From the NCBI GenBank assembly GCA_029210965.1, contig JARGFZ010000027.1, forward strand, positions 1-35,721: a DNA stretch of 35,721 bases. Direction: 5' to 3'. Position 1 is the first letter of the stretch. Each line of letters opens with the position of its first letter. The position numbers and the translations under genes are program-made. This DNA is from a bacterium. GTDB lineage: Bacteria; BMS3Abin14. This document shows, piece after piece, positions 23,894-32,451 of this stretch. The notes under the pieces were generated by a model, which made no database searches, had not been told where the DNA came from, and saw only the letters and a list, made by a program, of their open reading frames with translations.

Positions 23894-23997
23894 AATCTCA
23901 AATCTCAGAGGAGATAATAAATCAGGGCACTACCATAGGCTATGAACTGTTTGCATATCAGTTTTTTGAGATCTGAGATCTGAGATCTGAGATCGCG
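23894..23997. repeat. GAGATCT word repeats between paaK and gmd
   Basis: ATCTCAAATCTCAGAGG (23896-23912) is inverted relative to a run of four GAGATCT-type words (23968-23993). The two could pair into a long hairpin separating the catabolic block from the GDP-sugar genes. No T-run follows. Confidence 0.65.
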
Positions 23998-24010
23998 TTA
24001 CGGGGGTTTT

Positions 24011-25051
24011 ATGAAACGCGCGTTAATAACCGGCATCACCGGTCAGGACGGCTCCTACCTCGCTGAATTTTTGTTGAACAAAGGTTACGAGGTTCACGGG
24101 ATCATAAGGCGTGCCAGCACTTTCAACACCGATCGAGTCGACCATATCTACGTTGATCCCCACGCCACCGACGCGGCATTTTTTCTGCATTACGGCGATC
24201 TGGCCGATTCCGGTCAGATAGACAACCTGATCTACAACATTGAACCGCATGAGATCTACCATCTCGGAGCCCAGAGCCATGTGAGGGTCAGTTTTGACAT
24301 CCCTGAATACACAGGTGATGTTACCGGGCTTGGGACAACGCGGATCCTGGAAGCCGTTCGAAGAAGCGGCGTAAAATCCCGACTGTACCAGGCATCCAGC
24401 AGCGAACTGTACGGTAACTCTCCGCCACCCCAGAACGAGAACACACCTTTTAAACCGCGCAGTCCTTACGCTGCTGCAAAGCTCTACGCATACTGGATGA
24501 CGGTCAATTACCGCGAGGCTTATGATATTCACGCCAGTAACGGTATTATGTTCAACCATGAAAGCCCCAGGAGGGGTGAGACCTTTGTCACCAGGAAGAT
24601 AACAAGGGCTTTGGCAAGCATCCTCGCAGGGAAGCAGGACAAGATTTTCCTGGGGAACCTCAAATCCCGGAGAGACTGGGGTTTTGCCCCCGAATACATT
24701 GAAGCCATGTGGCTCATCCTCCAGCAGGATAAACCAGGCGATTACGTTATTGCCACCGGACAGGCCTATTCCGTGGAAGAGTTCCTCCAGGAAGCCTTCA
24801 GCTACGCGGGCCTGGATCCCAAAAAACATGTGGAGATCGATCCAAAATATTTCCGGCCCACCGAGGTGGATGTTCTGATCGGTGATGCGAGCCGGGCCAG
24901 GGAGGTACTTGAGTGGGAACCAAAGGTCTCGTTCAGGGAACTGGTGCGTATTATGGTGGACGCTGACATGGAAGCTCAGGGCCTTGACGCCATTGGCGAG
25001 GGACAAACCGTTCTGAAGGACAAGGGCCTGGATTGGATGGGGAAACCTTAA
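24011..25051 (+). CDS. gmd: GDP-mannose 4,6-dehydratase
   Basis: It converts GDP-D-mannose to GDP-4-keto-6-deoxymannose with bound NADP, the first committed step to GDP-fucose or rhamnose-type sugars. GITGQDG (residues 8-14) is the cofactor loop with the Gmd-specific [49 protein letters not shown] and YAAAK with Tyr153 and Lys157 follow, then [13 protein letters not shown] and [11 protein letters not shown], all diagnostic. It is 346 aa. GGGGG lies before the ATG. It is followed after 13 bases by fcl, then manC by overlap, forming one transcription unit. Confidence 0.95.
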   Translation: MKRALITGITGQDGSYLAEFLLNKGYEVHGIIRRASTFNTDRVDHIYVDPHATDAAFFLHYGDLADSGQIDNLIYNIEPHEIYHLGAQSHVRVSFDIPEYTGDVTGLGTTRILEAVRRSGVKSRLYQASSSELYGNSPPPQNENTPFKPRSPYAAAKLYAYWMTVNYREAYDIHASNGIMFNHESPRRGETFVTRKITRALASILAGKQDKIFLGNLKSRRDWGFAPEYIEAMWLILQQDKPGDYVIATGQAYSVEEFLQEAFSYAGLDPKKHVEIDPKYFRPTEVDVLIGDASRAREVLEWEPKVSFRELVRIMVDADMEAQGLDAIGEGQTVLKDKGLDWMGKP

Positions 25052-25064
25052 TGGGAGGTTTTTT

Positions 25065-26006
25065 TTGGAATTAAAAGGTAAAAAAATTCTTCTTACGGGC
25101 GGCAGCGGTTTCCTGGGTAAATTCGTCCAGAAGGAACTTATGGCAAGCGGTGTGCGTGAAGAAGATATCCGCATACCTAATCACCTGGATAACGATCTCA
25201 GGGTATGGAAAAACTGCGAGGAAGCAGTCCTTGGGATGGACCTGGTGGTCCACCTTGCGGCAAGCGTAGGCGGGATCGGGTTCAACCAGCGAAATCCGGG
25301 GGTCCTTTTCTACGATAACATGATCATGGGTGCCCACCTCATGGAGGCGGCCCGCAAGCGTGGTGTTGAAAAGTTTATTCAGATAGGAACGGTTTGCGCC
25401 TACCCCAAGTTCACACCGGTACCGTTTAAAGAAGACAATCTCTGGGACGGGTACCCTGAAGAGACAAACGCTCCCTATGGTGTCGCCAAAAAAGCACTCC
25501 TCGTCCAGGCTCAGGCTTACAGACAACAGTACGGGTTAAACGCCATCTATCTCCTCCCGGTAAACCTTTACGGTCCGGGGGACAACTTCCACCTGGAAGA
25601 TTCCCACGTAATACCTGCCCTTATCCGAAAGTGCGTCGAAGCGGTGGATTCCGGTTCGGACACCATCACAGTCTGGGGTACCGGGGAACCAACACGGGAG
25701 TTTCTCTATGTGGAAGACTGCGCCAGAGGGATTGTTCTGGCTGCCCGGGACTACGACGATCCTGAACCGGTGAACCTGGGATCCGGCGAGGAGATCAGCA
25801 TCAGGGATCTAATTACCCTTATTGCCCGAATAACCGGGTTTGACGGAAACATACTCTGGGACGCGACCAGACCTGACGGGCAGCCTCGCCGATGTCTCGA
25901 TACGGAAAGGGCCGGGAAGTTCGGTTTCAAAGCGGAGGTTTCCTTTGAAGACGGAATAGCCAGAACGGTCCAGTGGTATATTGAGAAAGGGGAGGGGGCG
26001 CTATGA
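25065..26006 (+). CDS. fcl: GDP-L-fucose synthase
   Basis: The enzyme epimerises and reduces GDP-4-keto-6-deoxymannose to GDP-L-fucose with [14 protein letters not shown] is the cofactor loop near residues 9-17. GIGFNQRNP with YDNMIMG matches fucose synthase, GTVCAYPK stands where most members have GSSCIYPK (Thr for the catalytic Ser), and APYGVAK carries Tyr138 and Lys142. [11 protein letters not shown] retains the catalytic His. The length of 313 aa is normal. TTG 25065 is the start supported by GGGAGG (25053-25058). The start codon's first two bases belong to a T8 tract (25059-25066), so its length sets the spacing to the ribosome site. It overlaps manC by four bases. Confidence 0.92.
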   Translation: MELKGKKILLTGGSGFLGKFVQKELMASGVREEDIRIPNHLDNDLRVWKNCEEAVLGMDLVVHLAASVGGIGFNQRNPGVLFYDNMIMGAHLMEAARKRGVEKFIQIGTVCAYPKFTPVPFKEDNLWDGYPEETNAPYGVAKKALLVQAQAYRQQYGLNAIYLLPVNLYGPGDNFHLEDSHVIPALIRKCVEAVDSGSDTITVWGTGEPTREFLYVEDCARGIVLAARDYDDPEPVNLGSGEEISIRDLITLIARITGFDGNILWDATRPDGQPRRCLDTERAGKFGFKAEVSFEDGIARTVQWYIEKGEGAL

Positions 26007-27409
26007 ATGAGCTATATGCGCTGATCCTCGCAGGGGGGTCCGGGACACGCCTTTGGCCTATGAGCCGGCAGGCATCCCCCAAGCAGCTCATAAGCCTGGG
26101 AAGGGAGTTGAGCCTTTTCCAGGAGACGGTGAGCAGGATCAGGACAAGGATCGAGCCGGAGAGGATGATCTTCGTAACCTCCCGGGAGCTCGCGGGCGAC
26201 ATAAGAGACCACCTTCGTCGATTGCTGGGCGAAAAATCCAATGGCTGTATCATCGTTGCTGAACCATTGGGAAGGAATACTGCTCCCGCTATTCTGCTTG
26301 GTGCAAGGATCGTTCAGGCAAGGGACCCCAAAGCGCTCCTCCTGGTGGCACCATCGGATCACATTATCCAGGACACACCTTCCTTTATTCAGGCCATCGA
26401 AAATTCCCTGGACGCAGCCGCGTCCGGAATGGTCGTAACTTACGGAATAACACCCACCCGGCCTGAGACAGGATACGGTTACATCAAGGCCGGTGAGAAG
26501 GAAGGGAATGTTTACAGGGTAGAGAGGTTCGAGGAAAAACCGGACGCAGTCAGGGCCGAAGAGCTGCTTAAGGATAAAAATTACACCTGGAACAGCGGGA
26601 TCTTTCTGTTTTCTGTTAAGTCTATTATGGAGGAGGCGGAAAAATATCTCCCCGTGCAAACCAGTGCCCTGAAGAATATCGACCCGGAGACCCTCGATGG
26701 GCTGGATGAGGCCTATAGCGGTATGGAACCGATGTCTATCGACCACGGCATCATGGAAAAGACCGACCGGGCCGCCGTGATCCCTGTTTCCATGGGGTGG
26801 AGTGACCTTGGAAGCTGGGACTCCTTTTACGAAATGAGGGAAAAAGAAAGCTCCGGCAACGTTGTCAGCGGTGATGTGTTCGGTCTGGAGAATGAGGATT
26901 GTCTGATCCTGGGGGAGGGCAAATTTCTCGCGGTGAGCGGAATGAAGGACACGATAGTCGTCCAGACGGAAGACGCCACCCTGATCTGTCCCAGGGGCAG
27001 GTCCCAGAATGTTCGCCACATAGTTGCTCACCTTGAGGAACAGGGCAGATCGGAAAGATTGGTACATCTTACCGTCAGAAGGCCGTGGGGATCTTACACT
27101 GTTCTCACCGAAAGCGACCTGTACAAGGTCAAAAGGTTGTCGGTAGACCCGCACCAGAAAATGAGCCTCCAGAAACACGAAAGGAGATCGGAACATTGGG
27201 TGGTTGTTAAAGGTGAGGTCATCGTCACCCTGGGAGAGGACCAGATAACCTTGAAGGCCAACGAGGGCATCACCATCCCTATAGGAACGCTGCATCGGAT
27301 CGAGAATCCAGGTGAAGAAACGGCCGAACTTGTTGAGGTCCAGTTGGGTGACTATGTGGGCGAGGACGATATCGTCAGGTTCGATGATGATTATGGTAGA
27401 GCGAAATAA
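26003..27409 (+). CDS. manC: Mannose-1-phosphate guanylyltransferase / mannose-6-phosphate isomerase
   Basis: A bifunctional enzyme making GDP-mannose (N-terminal nucleotidyltransferase) and interconverting fructose-6-P and mannose-6-P (C-terminal cupin). [16 protein letters not shown] at residues 7-22 is the nucleotide site, then [27 protein letters not shown] and RFEEKPD. The cupin runs from about residue 352, with [27 protein letters not shown] and [10 protein letters not shown]. The length is 468 aa, usual for ManC/AlgA. The ATG overlaps the fcl stop. With the phosphomannomutase downstream it completes GDP-mannose synthesis for gmd. Confidence 0.95.
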   Translation: MNELYALILAGGSGTRLWPMSRQASPKQLISLGRELSLFQETVSRIRTRIEPERMIFVTSRELAGDIRDHLRRLLGEKSNGCIIVAEPLGRNTAPAILLGARIVQARDPKALLLVAPSDHIIQDTPSFIQAIENSLDAAASGMVVTYGITPTRPETGYGYIKAGEKEGNVYRVERFEEKPDAVRAEELLKDKNYTWNSGIFLFSVKSIMEEAEKYLPVQTSALKNIDPETLDGLDEAYSGMEPMSIDHGIMEKTDRAAVIPVSMGWSDLGSWDSFYEMREKESSGNVVSGDVFGLENEDCLILGEGKFLAVSGMKDTIVVQTEDATLICPRGRSQNVRHIVAHLEEQGRSERLVHLTVRRPWGSYTVLTESDLYKVKRLSVDPHQKMSLQKHERRSEHWVVVKGEVIVTLGEDQITLKANEGITIPIGTLHRIENPGEETAELVEVQLGDYVGEDDIVRFDDDYGRAK

Positions 27410-27734
27410 TTGGAGAATGTAGAACACAGAACACAGAACGCAGAATAGGATCAAAAGCGGACTAACCACAACACAGCTGGCGAAAGGGCAAAACCCAAAG
27501 GCTGATTTAACAGGGATAAAAGGGATACAGGGGATAAAACAAGACCAAAAGATATGCAGTATTGCGGATTGAGGATTACGGATTAAGAATAAATGCTTTA
27601 CCTGGAACCTGGAATTCGGAACACGGAACTTGAGCGAAGCGAGCCCCCATCCCTTTCACCCCCCTTCATCCCTGTTAGAAAAAACATAGGGGAGATGTTA
27701 TGAACTCGAACCCTGAAATTTGGAATTTTGGAAT
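27410..27734. repeat. 325-base gap with several word families and GGAAC/GAGCGAAGCGAG unit copy 5
   Basis: AGAACACAGAACACAGAACG words lie at about 27421-27445. GGGATAAAAGGGATACAGGG lies near 27513-27535, GGATTGAGGATTACGGATTA at 27565-27585, and the composite unit TGGAACCTGGAATTCGGAAC...GAGCGAAGCGAG at 27601-27644. TAACAGGGAT (about 27508-27517) is complementary to ATCCCTGTTA (about 27669-27678). There is no gene; manB begins at the end of the gap. Confidence 0.6.
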
Positions 27735-29219
27735 ATGAAACCTGATCTTTTTCCACATCATATCTACAGGAAGTACGACATCCGGGGAGCCTATGGCCTG
27801 GAGCTGACCGAGGAGGTTGCCTACCGAACAGGAAGGGTTTTTGGCGCCCTGTGTCGGGAAAGGACCGGGAAGGACACTCCGGTCATCTCCATTGGAATGG
27901 ACGCCAGAGTTCACTCCCCGCAGCTTCGGGACGCTTTTGCCTCGGGACTTGCCGGAGCGGGGTGTACCTGGCTCGATATTGGACTTTGTCCCACACCCCT
28001 GACCTATTTCAGCACTTTCAAACTTGAGGTTGACGGTTTCGCCATGGTAACAGCGAGCCACAACCCTCCAGGCGATAACGGATTCAAGCTGGGAATAGGA
28101 CGGGAAACGATTCACTCGGAAAACATGGTGCTTCTGGGAAATATGGCCAGCGCCGACGACCAGCCAGTTAATCTGGAAAGGCCAGATCCCATCCGCAAGG
28201 TCGATATCATCGGGATCTACCAGGAGTTTATCCTGGAGGCGTTTTCGGGTCTGAAGGAAGCTTTAAAAGCGCTGGGAAGGGAGTTTAATGTTGTTGTGGA
28301 CTCGGGCAACGGGACAGCCGGGATCGTTTTCCCCGAGATCCTGAAAAAACTCGGTATGAAGGTTCACGAGCTTTATAGCGAACCGGACGGTACTTTCCCC
28401 AACCATCACCCTGACCCGACCCTCCCGGAGGCCCTCGAAAGCCTCAAAGCTGAAATATTGCACACCGGCTCACTGCTGGGGATCTCCTTTGACGGGGATG
28501 CCGACCGGATCGGCGTCCTGGACGAAAAGGGTGATGTTATCTGGGGAGATATGCTCCTGCTCATCCTTGGCCGAAATATCATTGAAAACTGGCGCAAAGA
28601 GGGAGGGGAGGGCGATTCTCCTCTTGTTATCTCGGAGGTTAAGGCTTCCCAGATCCTTTACGACGGTATTTTACAGGCAGGCGGAAGGGTCCAGATGTGG
28701 AAAACGGGGCACTCCCTTATAAAGGTCAGGATGAAGGAGACCGGGGCATCCATCGCAGGGGAGATGAGCGGACACCTTTTCTTTGCCGACCGGTATTTCG
28801 GGTTCGATGATGCTCTCTATGGGGCCTTAAGGATACTGGAGGTCTACATCGGTGCCCTCCGGACCGGATCCTGTGAGTATTTCTCGGAGCTTCTCGGTGA
28901 TATCCCCGATACGGTTTCCACTCCGGAGATCCGCTTTCCCTGTGAAGAAGCGGGAAAGTTCCTCCTTGCCGACAGGTTCGCCGATGCCCTGGGTAAGCAC
29001 ATGAAATCTGCCGCTGATCCGGCCGTTCTCGAGATCATCGATATCGATGGAGTCAGAGCCAGGTTCGATGATGGTTGGGGCCTGCTAAGGGCCAGCAACA
29101 CTCAGCCGGTGCTCGTCATGCGGTTCGAGGGTCCCGATGCGGAAAAGGTGGAGCTGTATCAGAAGTTCTTCAACAGACTACTTGAAAAAGTCACGGTGGA
29201 TGGAAAAGCAAATACATGA
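27735..29219 (+). CDS. manB: Phosphomannomutase/phosphoglucomutase (AlgC/ManB family)
   Basis: It interconverts mannose-6-P and mannose-1-P (and probably the glucose phosphates), feeding manC. HIYRKYDIRG opens the protein. TASHNPPGDNGFKL contains the phosphoserine Ser108, the same number as in AlgC. DGDADRIG (residues 253-260) binds Mg, GEMSGHLFFADRYFGFDDALYG forms the sugar-binding loop, and RASNTQPVLVMRFEG closes the phosphate-binding domain. It is 494 aa. The ATG at 27735 is preferred to an upstream codon at 27720 in repeat-like sequence; the ribosome site is weak (GGAA). It stands about 325 bases from manC and may have its own promoter. Confidence 0.93.
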   Translation: MKPDLFPHHIYRKYDIRGAYGLELTEEVAYRTGRVFGALCRERTGKDTPVISIGMDARVHSPQLRDAFASGLAGAGCTWLDIGLCPTPLTYFSTFKLEVDGFAMVTASHNPPGDNGFKLGIGRETIHSENMVLLGNMASADDQPVNLERPDPIRKVDIIGIYQEFILEAFSGLKEALKALGREFNVVVDSGNGTAGIVFPEILKKLGMKVHELYSEPDGTFPNHHPDPTLPEALESLKAEILHTGSLLGISFDGDADRIGVLDEKGDVIWGDMLLLILGRNIIENWRKEGGEGDSPLVISEVKASQILYDGILQAGGRVQMWKTGHSLIKVRMKETGASIAGEMSGHLFFADRYFGFDDALYGALRILEVYIGALRTGSCEYFSELLGDIPDTVSTPEIRFPCEEAGKFLLADRFADALGKHMKSAADPAVLEIIDIDGVRARFDDGWGLLRASNTQPVLVMRFEGPDAEKVELYQKFFNRLLEKVTVDGKANT

Positions 29220-29338
29220 AGGAAATACGGAAATCTGGTATAAACAAAAGATTTAAATTTGAGGTTTGTGGTTTGGAGTTTTTGCGAAACCGGAAATGTT
29301 TCAGAAATGAGCCTTGAGAATGGAGAAATGGTGAAAAA

Positions 29339-29383
29339 TGAATTGTGAATCCTGCCAATGGCAGGACCGTTCAATGTTCACCG
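29339..29383 (+). repeat. Hairpin related to the galE terminator, upstream of the UbiA-like gene
   Basis: TCCTGCC (29350-29356) pairs with GGCAGGA (29360-29366) over an AAT loop, flanked by GTGAA and CCGTTCA. The same framework, GTGAATCC.GCC..ATGGC.GGACCGTTCA, is found at 5773-5801, with compensated stem differences. No T-run follows here, so it is a repeat family rather than only a terminator. Confidence 0.65.
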
Positions 29384-29395
29384 ATTACTGAACTG

Positions 29396-30265
29396 ATGCT
29401 TTCCCCCTACTTAAGACTACTCAGACCTCATCAGTGGGTCAAAAACGGGTTTGTTCTGGCACCTCTCATCTTTGCCGGCAAGCTTCTGCACGTCCCGTCA
29501 CTGGTCCTTGGAATCTCTGCATTTGCCATTTTCTGTATTGCATCCAGCTGTGTATACGCATTTAACGATATTTTCGATCGCGAAAAGGACCGGAACCACC
29601 CCAAAAAAAGAAACAGACCTGTTGCTTCGGGTAAGATCAGTGTCTTAAGGGCCGCTTTGGTGGGAGCAGGCCTTTTTGTGATAAGTCTTCTGGGAGCGGT
29701 CACCATAGGAAAGGAGTTTTTCCTGTGGGTTTCTTTTTACCTCCTTCTGCAGTTTGGATATAACGTCGCATTCAGGAATATCGTAATACTCGACATCCTT
29801 GCCATTGCCATGGGTTTCGTTATAAGGGCGGTTGCGGGAAGCATTGCTATCGGAGTGGTTATATCTCCGTGGCTCATTCTCTGTTCTCTCCTCATCGCCC
29901 TTTTCCTGGGGTTCGCCAAACGCCGACAGGAAATAGTCCTCCTGGGGGATGCTGCCCCGGAACATAGGTCGATCCTCAAGGAGTATTCCGTACCGTTTCT
30001 GGATCAGCTGATAGGGATTGTTACCGCCGCTACCATAGTCTGTTACGCCATCTACACCCTTACGCCGGAAGTGACCGAGCGCCTGGGTTCACGATACATG
30101 GTCCTGACCCTTCCCTTTGTTCTTTACGGTATCTTCAGATATTTATATATGGTTCACGTTTGTGAAAAGGGGGGTAGCCCGACGACGGACCTGCTCACAG
30201 ACACACCCCTCCTGCTGTCCATCGCTTTGTGGACGATCACATCAGTGGCCCTTATCTATTTATAA
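29396..30265 (+). CDS. UbiA-family prenyltransferase, decaprenyl-phosphate phosphoribosyltransferase-like
   Basis: This is an integral membrane prenyltransferase. RLLRPHQWVKNGFVLAPLIFAG at the N terminus, NDIFDREKDRNHPKKRNRP (N57, D58, D61, D65) and FLGFAKRRQEIVLLG match the group that transfers 5-phosphoribose-diphosphate to polyprenyl phosphate. The second Asp-rich loop of quinone-forming UbiA proteins is replaced accordingly. About nine membrane segments span 289 aa. The ATG at 29396 is the family-like start; the frame upstream to 29345 is the hairpin repeat. In mycobacteria this activity begins arabinofuranose donor synthesis; here it may make a lipid-linked pentose for surface glycans, but no epimerase partner (DprE) is in the window. 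Confidence 0.85.
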   Translation: MLSPYLRLLRPHQWVKNGFVLAPLIFAGKLLHVPSLVLGISAFAIFCIASSCVYAFNDIFDREKDRNHPKKRNRPVASGKISVLRAALVGAGLFVISLLGAVTIGKEFFLWVSFYLLLQFGYNVAFRNIVILDILAIAMGFVIRAVAGSIAIGVVISPWLILCSLLIALFLGFAKRRQEIVLLGDAAPEHRSILKEYSVPFLDQLIGIVTAATIVCYAIYTLTPEVTERLGSRYMVLTLPFVLYGIFRYLYMVHVCEKGGSPTTDLLTDTPLLLSIALWTITSVALIYL

Positions 30266-30267
30266 GT

Positions 30268-30335
30268 GCAGTCCAAAGTCCAAAGTCCAATGCCCAACGC
30301 GGAGTGTGAAACCTGAAACTTGAAACCTGAAATTG
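30268..30335. repeat. GTCCAAA and GAAACCT word repeats
   Basis: GTCCAAAGTCCAAAGTCCAA (30270-30289) is followed by GTGAAACCTGAAACTTGAAA words (30306-30335), filling the gap before the DUF362 gene. The last 25 bases before that start are free of repeats and hold its ribosome site. Confidence 0.7.
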
Positions 30336-30368
30336 AAACTCTAGTCTCTGGCTGGAAGAGGAGCGCAG

Positions 30369-31448
30369 GTGAAACGAGCCAAAGTAGTCGTGCTGAAAAC
30401 ATCTCCCGCGTCGGTGGTTGCCGATTACGGTGAACTTATGAGAAGAGCTGGATACAGGGAGGTTCTGAAACCTGAAATTCCGACACTTATCAAGCTCAAC
30501 CTTTCCTGGACAAAATACTTCCCAGCCTGCTCATCCCAGCCCTGGCAGGTTCACGGTGTCGTCAAGACCATGATCGATGACGGTTACGAGAGAGACAAGA
30601 TCATCCCCATTGAGAACAAAACTGTGGTTACAAACCCGATCAAGGGGGCTAACAACAACCGCTGGATGAAGGTACTCGATCAGTATGGGCTGGATTTTGT
30701 TCCTCTCCCCGATGTCAAATGGATCAAACACCAGTTTTCGGAGCCTCTCATGAAGTTAAGTGAGATATTTCCGGAAGGTATTGAGGTTCCTGAAATGTTC
30801 ATGGGAAAAAACGTGGTGCACCTGCCCACCGTCAAGACCCACGGCCACAGCACCACTACCGGCGCCATTAAAAACTCTTTCGGAGGACTCCTGAAGACTG
30901 TACGGCACTATGCTCACAAATATATGCATGAAGTGCTGGTGGACCTCATGATAATGCAGAAGGAGCTTCATCCTGCGATCTTTGCCGTTATGGACGGCAC
31001 CGTTTGCGGTAACGGAGCGGGTCCGCGTACCATGCTGCCTGTGGAAAAAGACTACATCCTGGCCAGTTCAGACAGCGTTGCCATCGATTCCGTAGCCGCT
31101 TCCATGATGGGTTTCGACCCCATGACCATTCCCTACCTCCGGATGTGCCACGAGCGCGGCCTGGGGGTCGCTCGCCCTGATGAAATTGAGGTCGAGGGGG
31201 AGGATATCGAGGGTGTTAACTTCGGATTTACGGTGAAGCGCAGTTTCGTCATCTGGGGAGACCAGTTGATCCGAAAGGGCTGGCTGCAGCCCATGGAAAA
31301 GCTGCTTCTTCATTCCCCTCTGGTGGTATGGGCCCCCTTTGCCTCCAACGTGTATCACGACATGTTCTGGTATCCCACGGTGGGCAGGTCAAGGATCAGA
31401 CAGTTCAACAAGGGTAAGTGGGGGAGGCTGTTTGACTCCTACGGTTAG
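30369..31448 (+). CDS. DUF362 domain-containing protein
   Basis: The 359 aa protein matches the DUF362 family, whose biochemical role is not established. Recognisable parts are LIKLNLSWTKYFPACSSQPW near residue 40, NVVHLPTVKTHGHSTTTGAIKNSFGGLLK near 152, and MDGTVCGNGAGPR near 207. ASSDSVAIDSVAASMMGFDPMTIPYLRMCHERGLG follows. No ferredoxin motif is fused, unlike many relatives. There is no signal peptide, so it is probably cytoplasmic. GTG 30369 follows GAGGAG (30358-30363). Its last codons overlap the start of the membrane protein gene in another frame, so the two are likely coupled. Position between two lipid-related membrane proteins hints at a polyprenyl-glycan role, which is only inference. 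Confidence 0.85.
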   Translation: MKRAKVVVLKTSPASVVADYGELMRRAGYREVLKPEIPTLIKLNLSWTKYFPACSSQPWQVHGVVKTMIDDGYERDKIIPIENKTVVTNPIKGANNNRWMKVLDQYGLDFVPLPDVKWIKHQFSEPLMKLSEIFPEGIEVPEMFMGKNVVHLPTVKTHGHSTTTGAIKNSFGGLLKTVRHYAHKYMHEVLVDLMIMQKELHPAIFAVMDGTVCGNGAGPRTMLPVEKDYILASSDSVAIDSVAASMMGFDPMTIPYLRMCHERGLGVARPDEIEVEGEDIEGVNFGFTVKRSFVIWGDQLIRKGWLQPMEKLLLHSPLVVWAPFASNVYHDMFWYPTVGRSRIRQFNKGKWGRLFDSYG

Positions 31449-32451
31449 ACCAAAACGGATCTGGAAGAGCGGGAATATCGCGATCTGGACCGTCCTCTCG
31501 GCGGTGGTTGTTTTCATTCTCGTCAGCCTCATTTCCGACCTGGAAACCCTTAAGACAGCCTTGTCGGGTTTTCCCCTGCGCTTCCTTGTGCCTGTAGGTC
31601 TTCTTTCTGTCGGTAATTACTTTCTCAGGTATGTAAAGTGGCACTGGTATATGAAGCTCCTGGACCACAGGATAGACCGGTTCCCAAACTTGCTGGTATT
31701 CCTCAGCGGTTTTGCCCTCACCGTCACACCCGGTAAAGTAGGGGAGTTCATTAAGGCCTATATCGTCAAAGAGCGCTTTAACGTTCCCTACACCGCCTCC
31801 ACAGCGGTGCTCCTGATGGAGCGGTTCACCGATGTGGCAGCTTTAGTCCTTCTGAGCTGCCTTGGCCTTTTCCTGAGTTTTCTGGCCTGGTGGGTAGCCG
31901 TTTTGGCTTTACTGGCCTTTTTTGCCTTTCTGATGCTCGTGAGAAACCGTTCCCTAGCAGGGTGGGTCATCGACCAGACAGCTCGTTTCAGGCTGCTCAA
32001 GCGCTTCTCAGAGCCCTTGAAGACCTTTTACCAGGAGGGGTGGATCCTCCTTGATATGGGAATTTTTCTCCCCTCACTTCTTCTCAGCCTGGGTGCATGG
32101 TTCCTGGAGGGGCTGGGCTACGCTATTGTGGCCTGGGGTCTCGGTTCGGCGATCACTCTCATGGAGGGCGTGTTCATATACTCTGTGGCCCTTCTTGGAG
32201 GCGGTCTGACCCTGTTTCTGGGTGGCCTGGGCGCTACCGAGGGCGGCATGGTGGGTCTGGGAATCTTCTTTGGCATGTCACGATCCACCGCGGCAGCTTC
32301 CACAATTATCGTACGGGTCATGACCCTCTGGTTTGCGGTTTTAATCGGGTGGGGGGTTTTTCTGTTCACCCCCGGTCTCAGATCTCTGCTTAAAGCCGCC
32401 AGAACAGATGAGTTGGAGCTGACGAGGGAGGAAATAGAAGTGAAGGGATAA
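31432..32451 (+). CDS. Flippase-like integral membrane protein (lysylphosphatidylglycerol synthase TM / UPF0104 family)
   Basis: A polytopic membrane protein of about 339 aa with around eight hydrophobic segments. NYFLRYVKWHWYMKLLD, LLVFLSGFALTVTPGKVGEFIKAYIVKERF, TASTAVLLMERFTDVAALVLL and GGGLTLFLGGLGATEGGMVGLGIF are typical of the flippase-like domain family. Relatives transport or flip lipids or act with lipid glycosyltransferases; no catalytic domain is attached here. TTG 31432 is proposed as start because GGGGGAGG (31420-31427) lies 4-5 bases upstream and the first helix starts about 18 residues in. The longer frame from 31339 lies within the DUF362 gene. The start is the least certain part. 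Confidence 0.82.
   Translation: MTPTVRPKRIWKSGNIAIWTVLSAVVVFILVSLISDLETLKTALSGFPLRFLVPVGLLSVGNYFLRYVKWHWYMKLLDHRIDRFPNLLVFLSGFALTVTPGKVGEFIKAYIVKERFNVPYTASTAVLLMERFTDVAALVLLSCLGLFLSFLAWWVAVLALLAFFAFLMLVRNRSLAGWVIDQTARFRLLKRFSEPLKTFYQEGWILLDMGIFLPSLLLSLGAWFLEGLGYAIVAWGLGSAITLMEGVFIYSVALLGGGLTLFLGGLGATEGGMVGLGIFFGMSRSTAAASTIIVRVMTLWFAVLIGWGVFLFTPGLRSLLKAARTDELELTREEIEVKG

Noticed and set aside
22468-23993. Integrated element or transposon between liv and gmd suggested by inverted GAGATCT words
   Set aside because: The words are very short and low in complexity, paaK between them is a normal operon member, and no transposase or target duplication is seen.
24023-27469. Long antisense open frames opposite gmd, manC and others (for example 26012-27469 and 24023-25174)
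   Set aside because: They lie wholly opposite clear genes, and their translations show no family features; they are the usual shadow of codon bias.
31339-31431. Longer N terminus for the flippase-like protein
   Set aside because: The added residues (beginning MPPTCITTCSG) lie inside the DUF362 gene in another frame and look unlike the family; a good ribosome site supports 31432.
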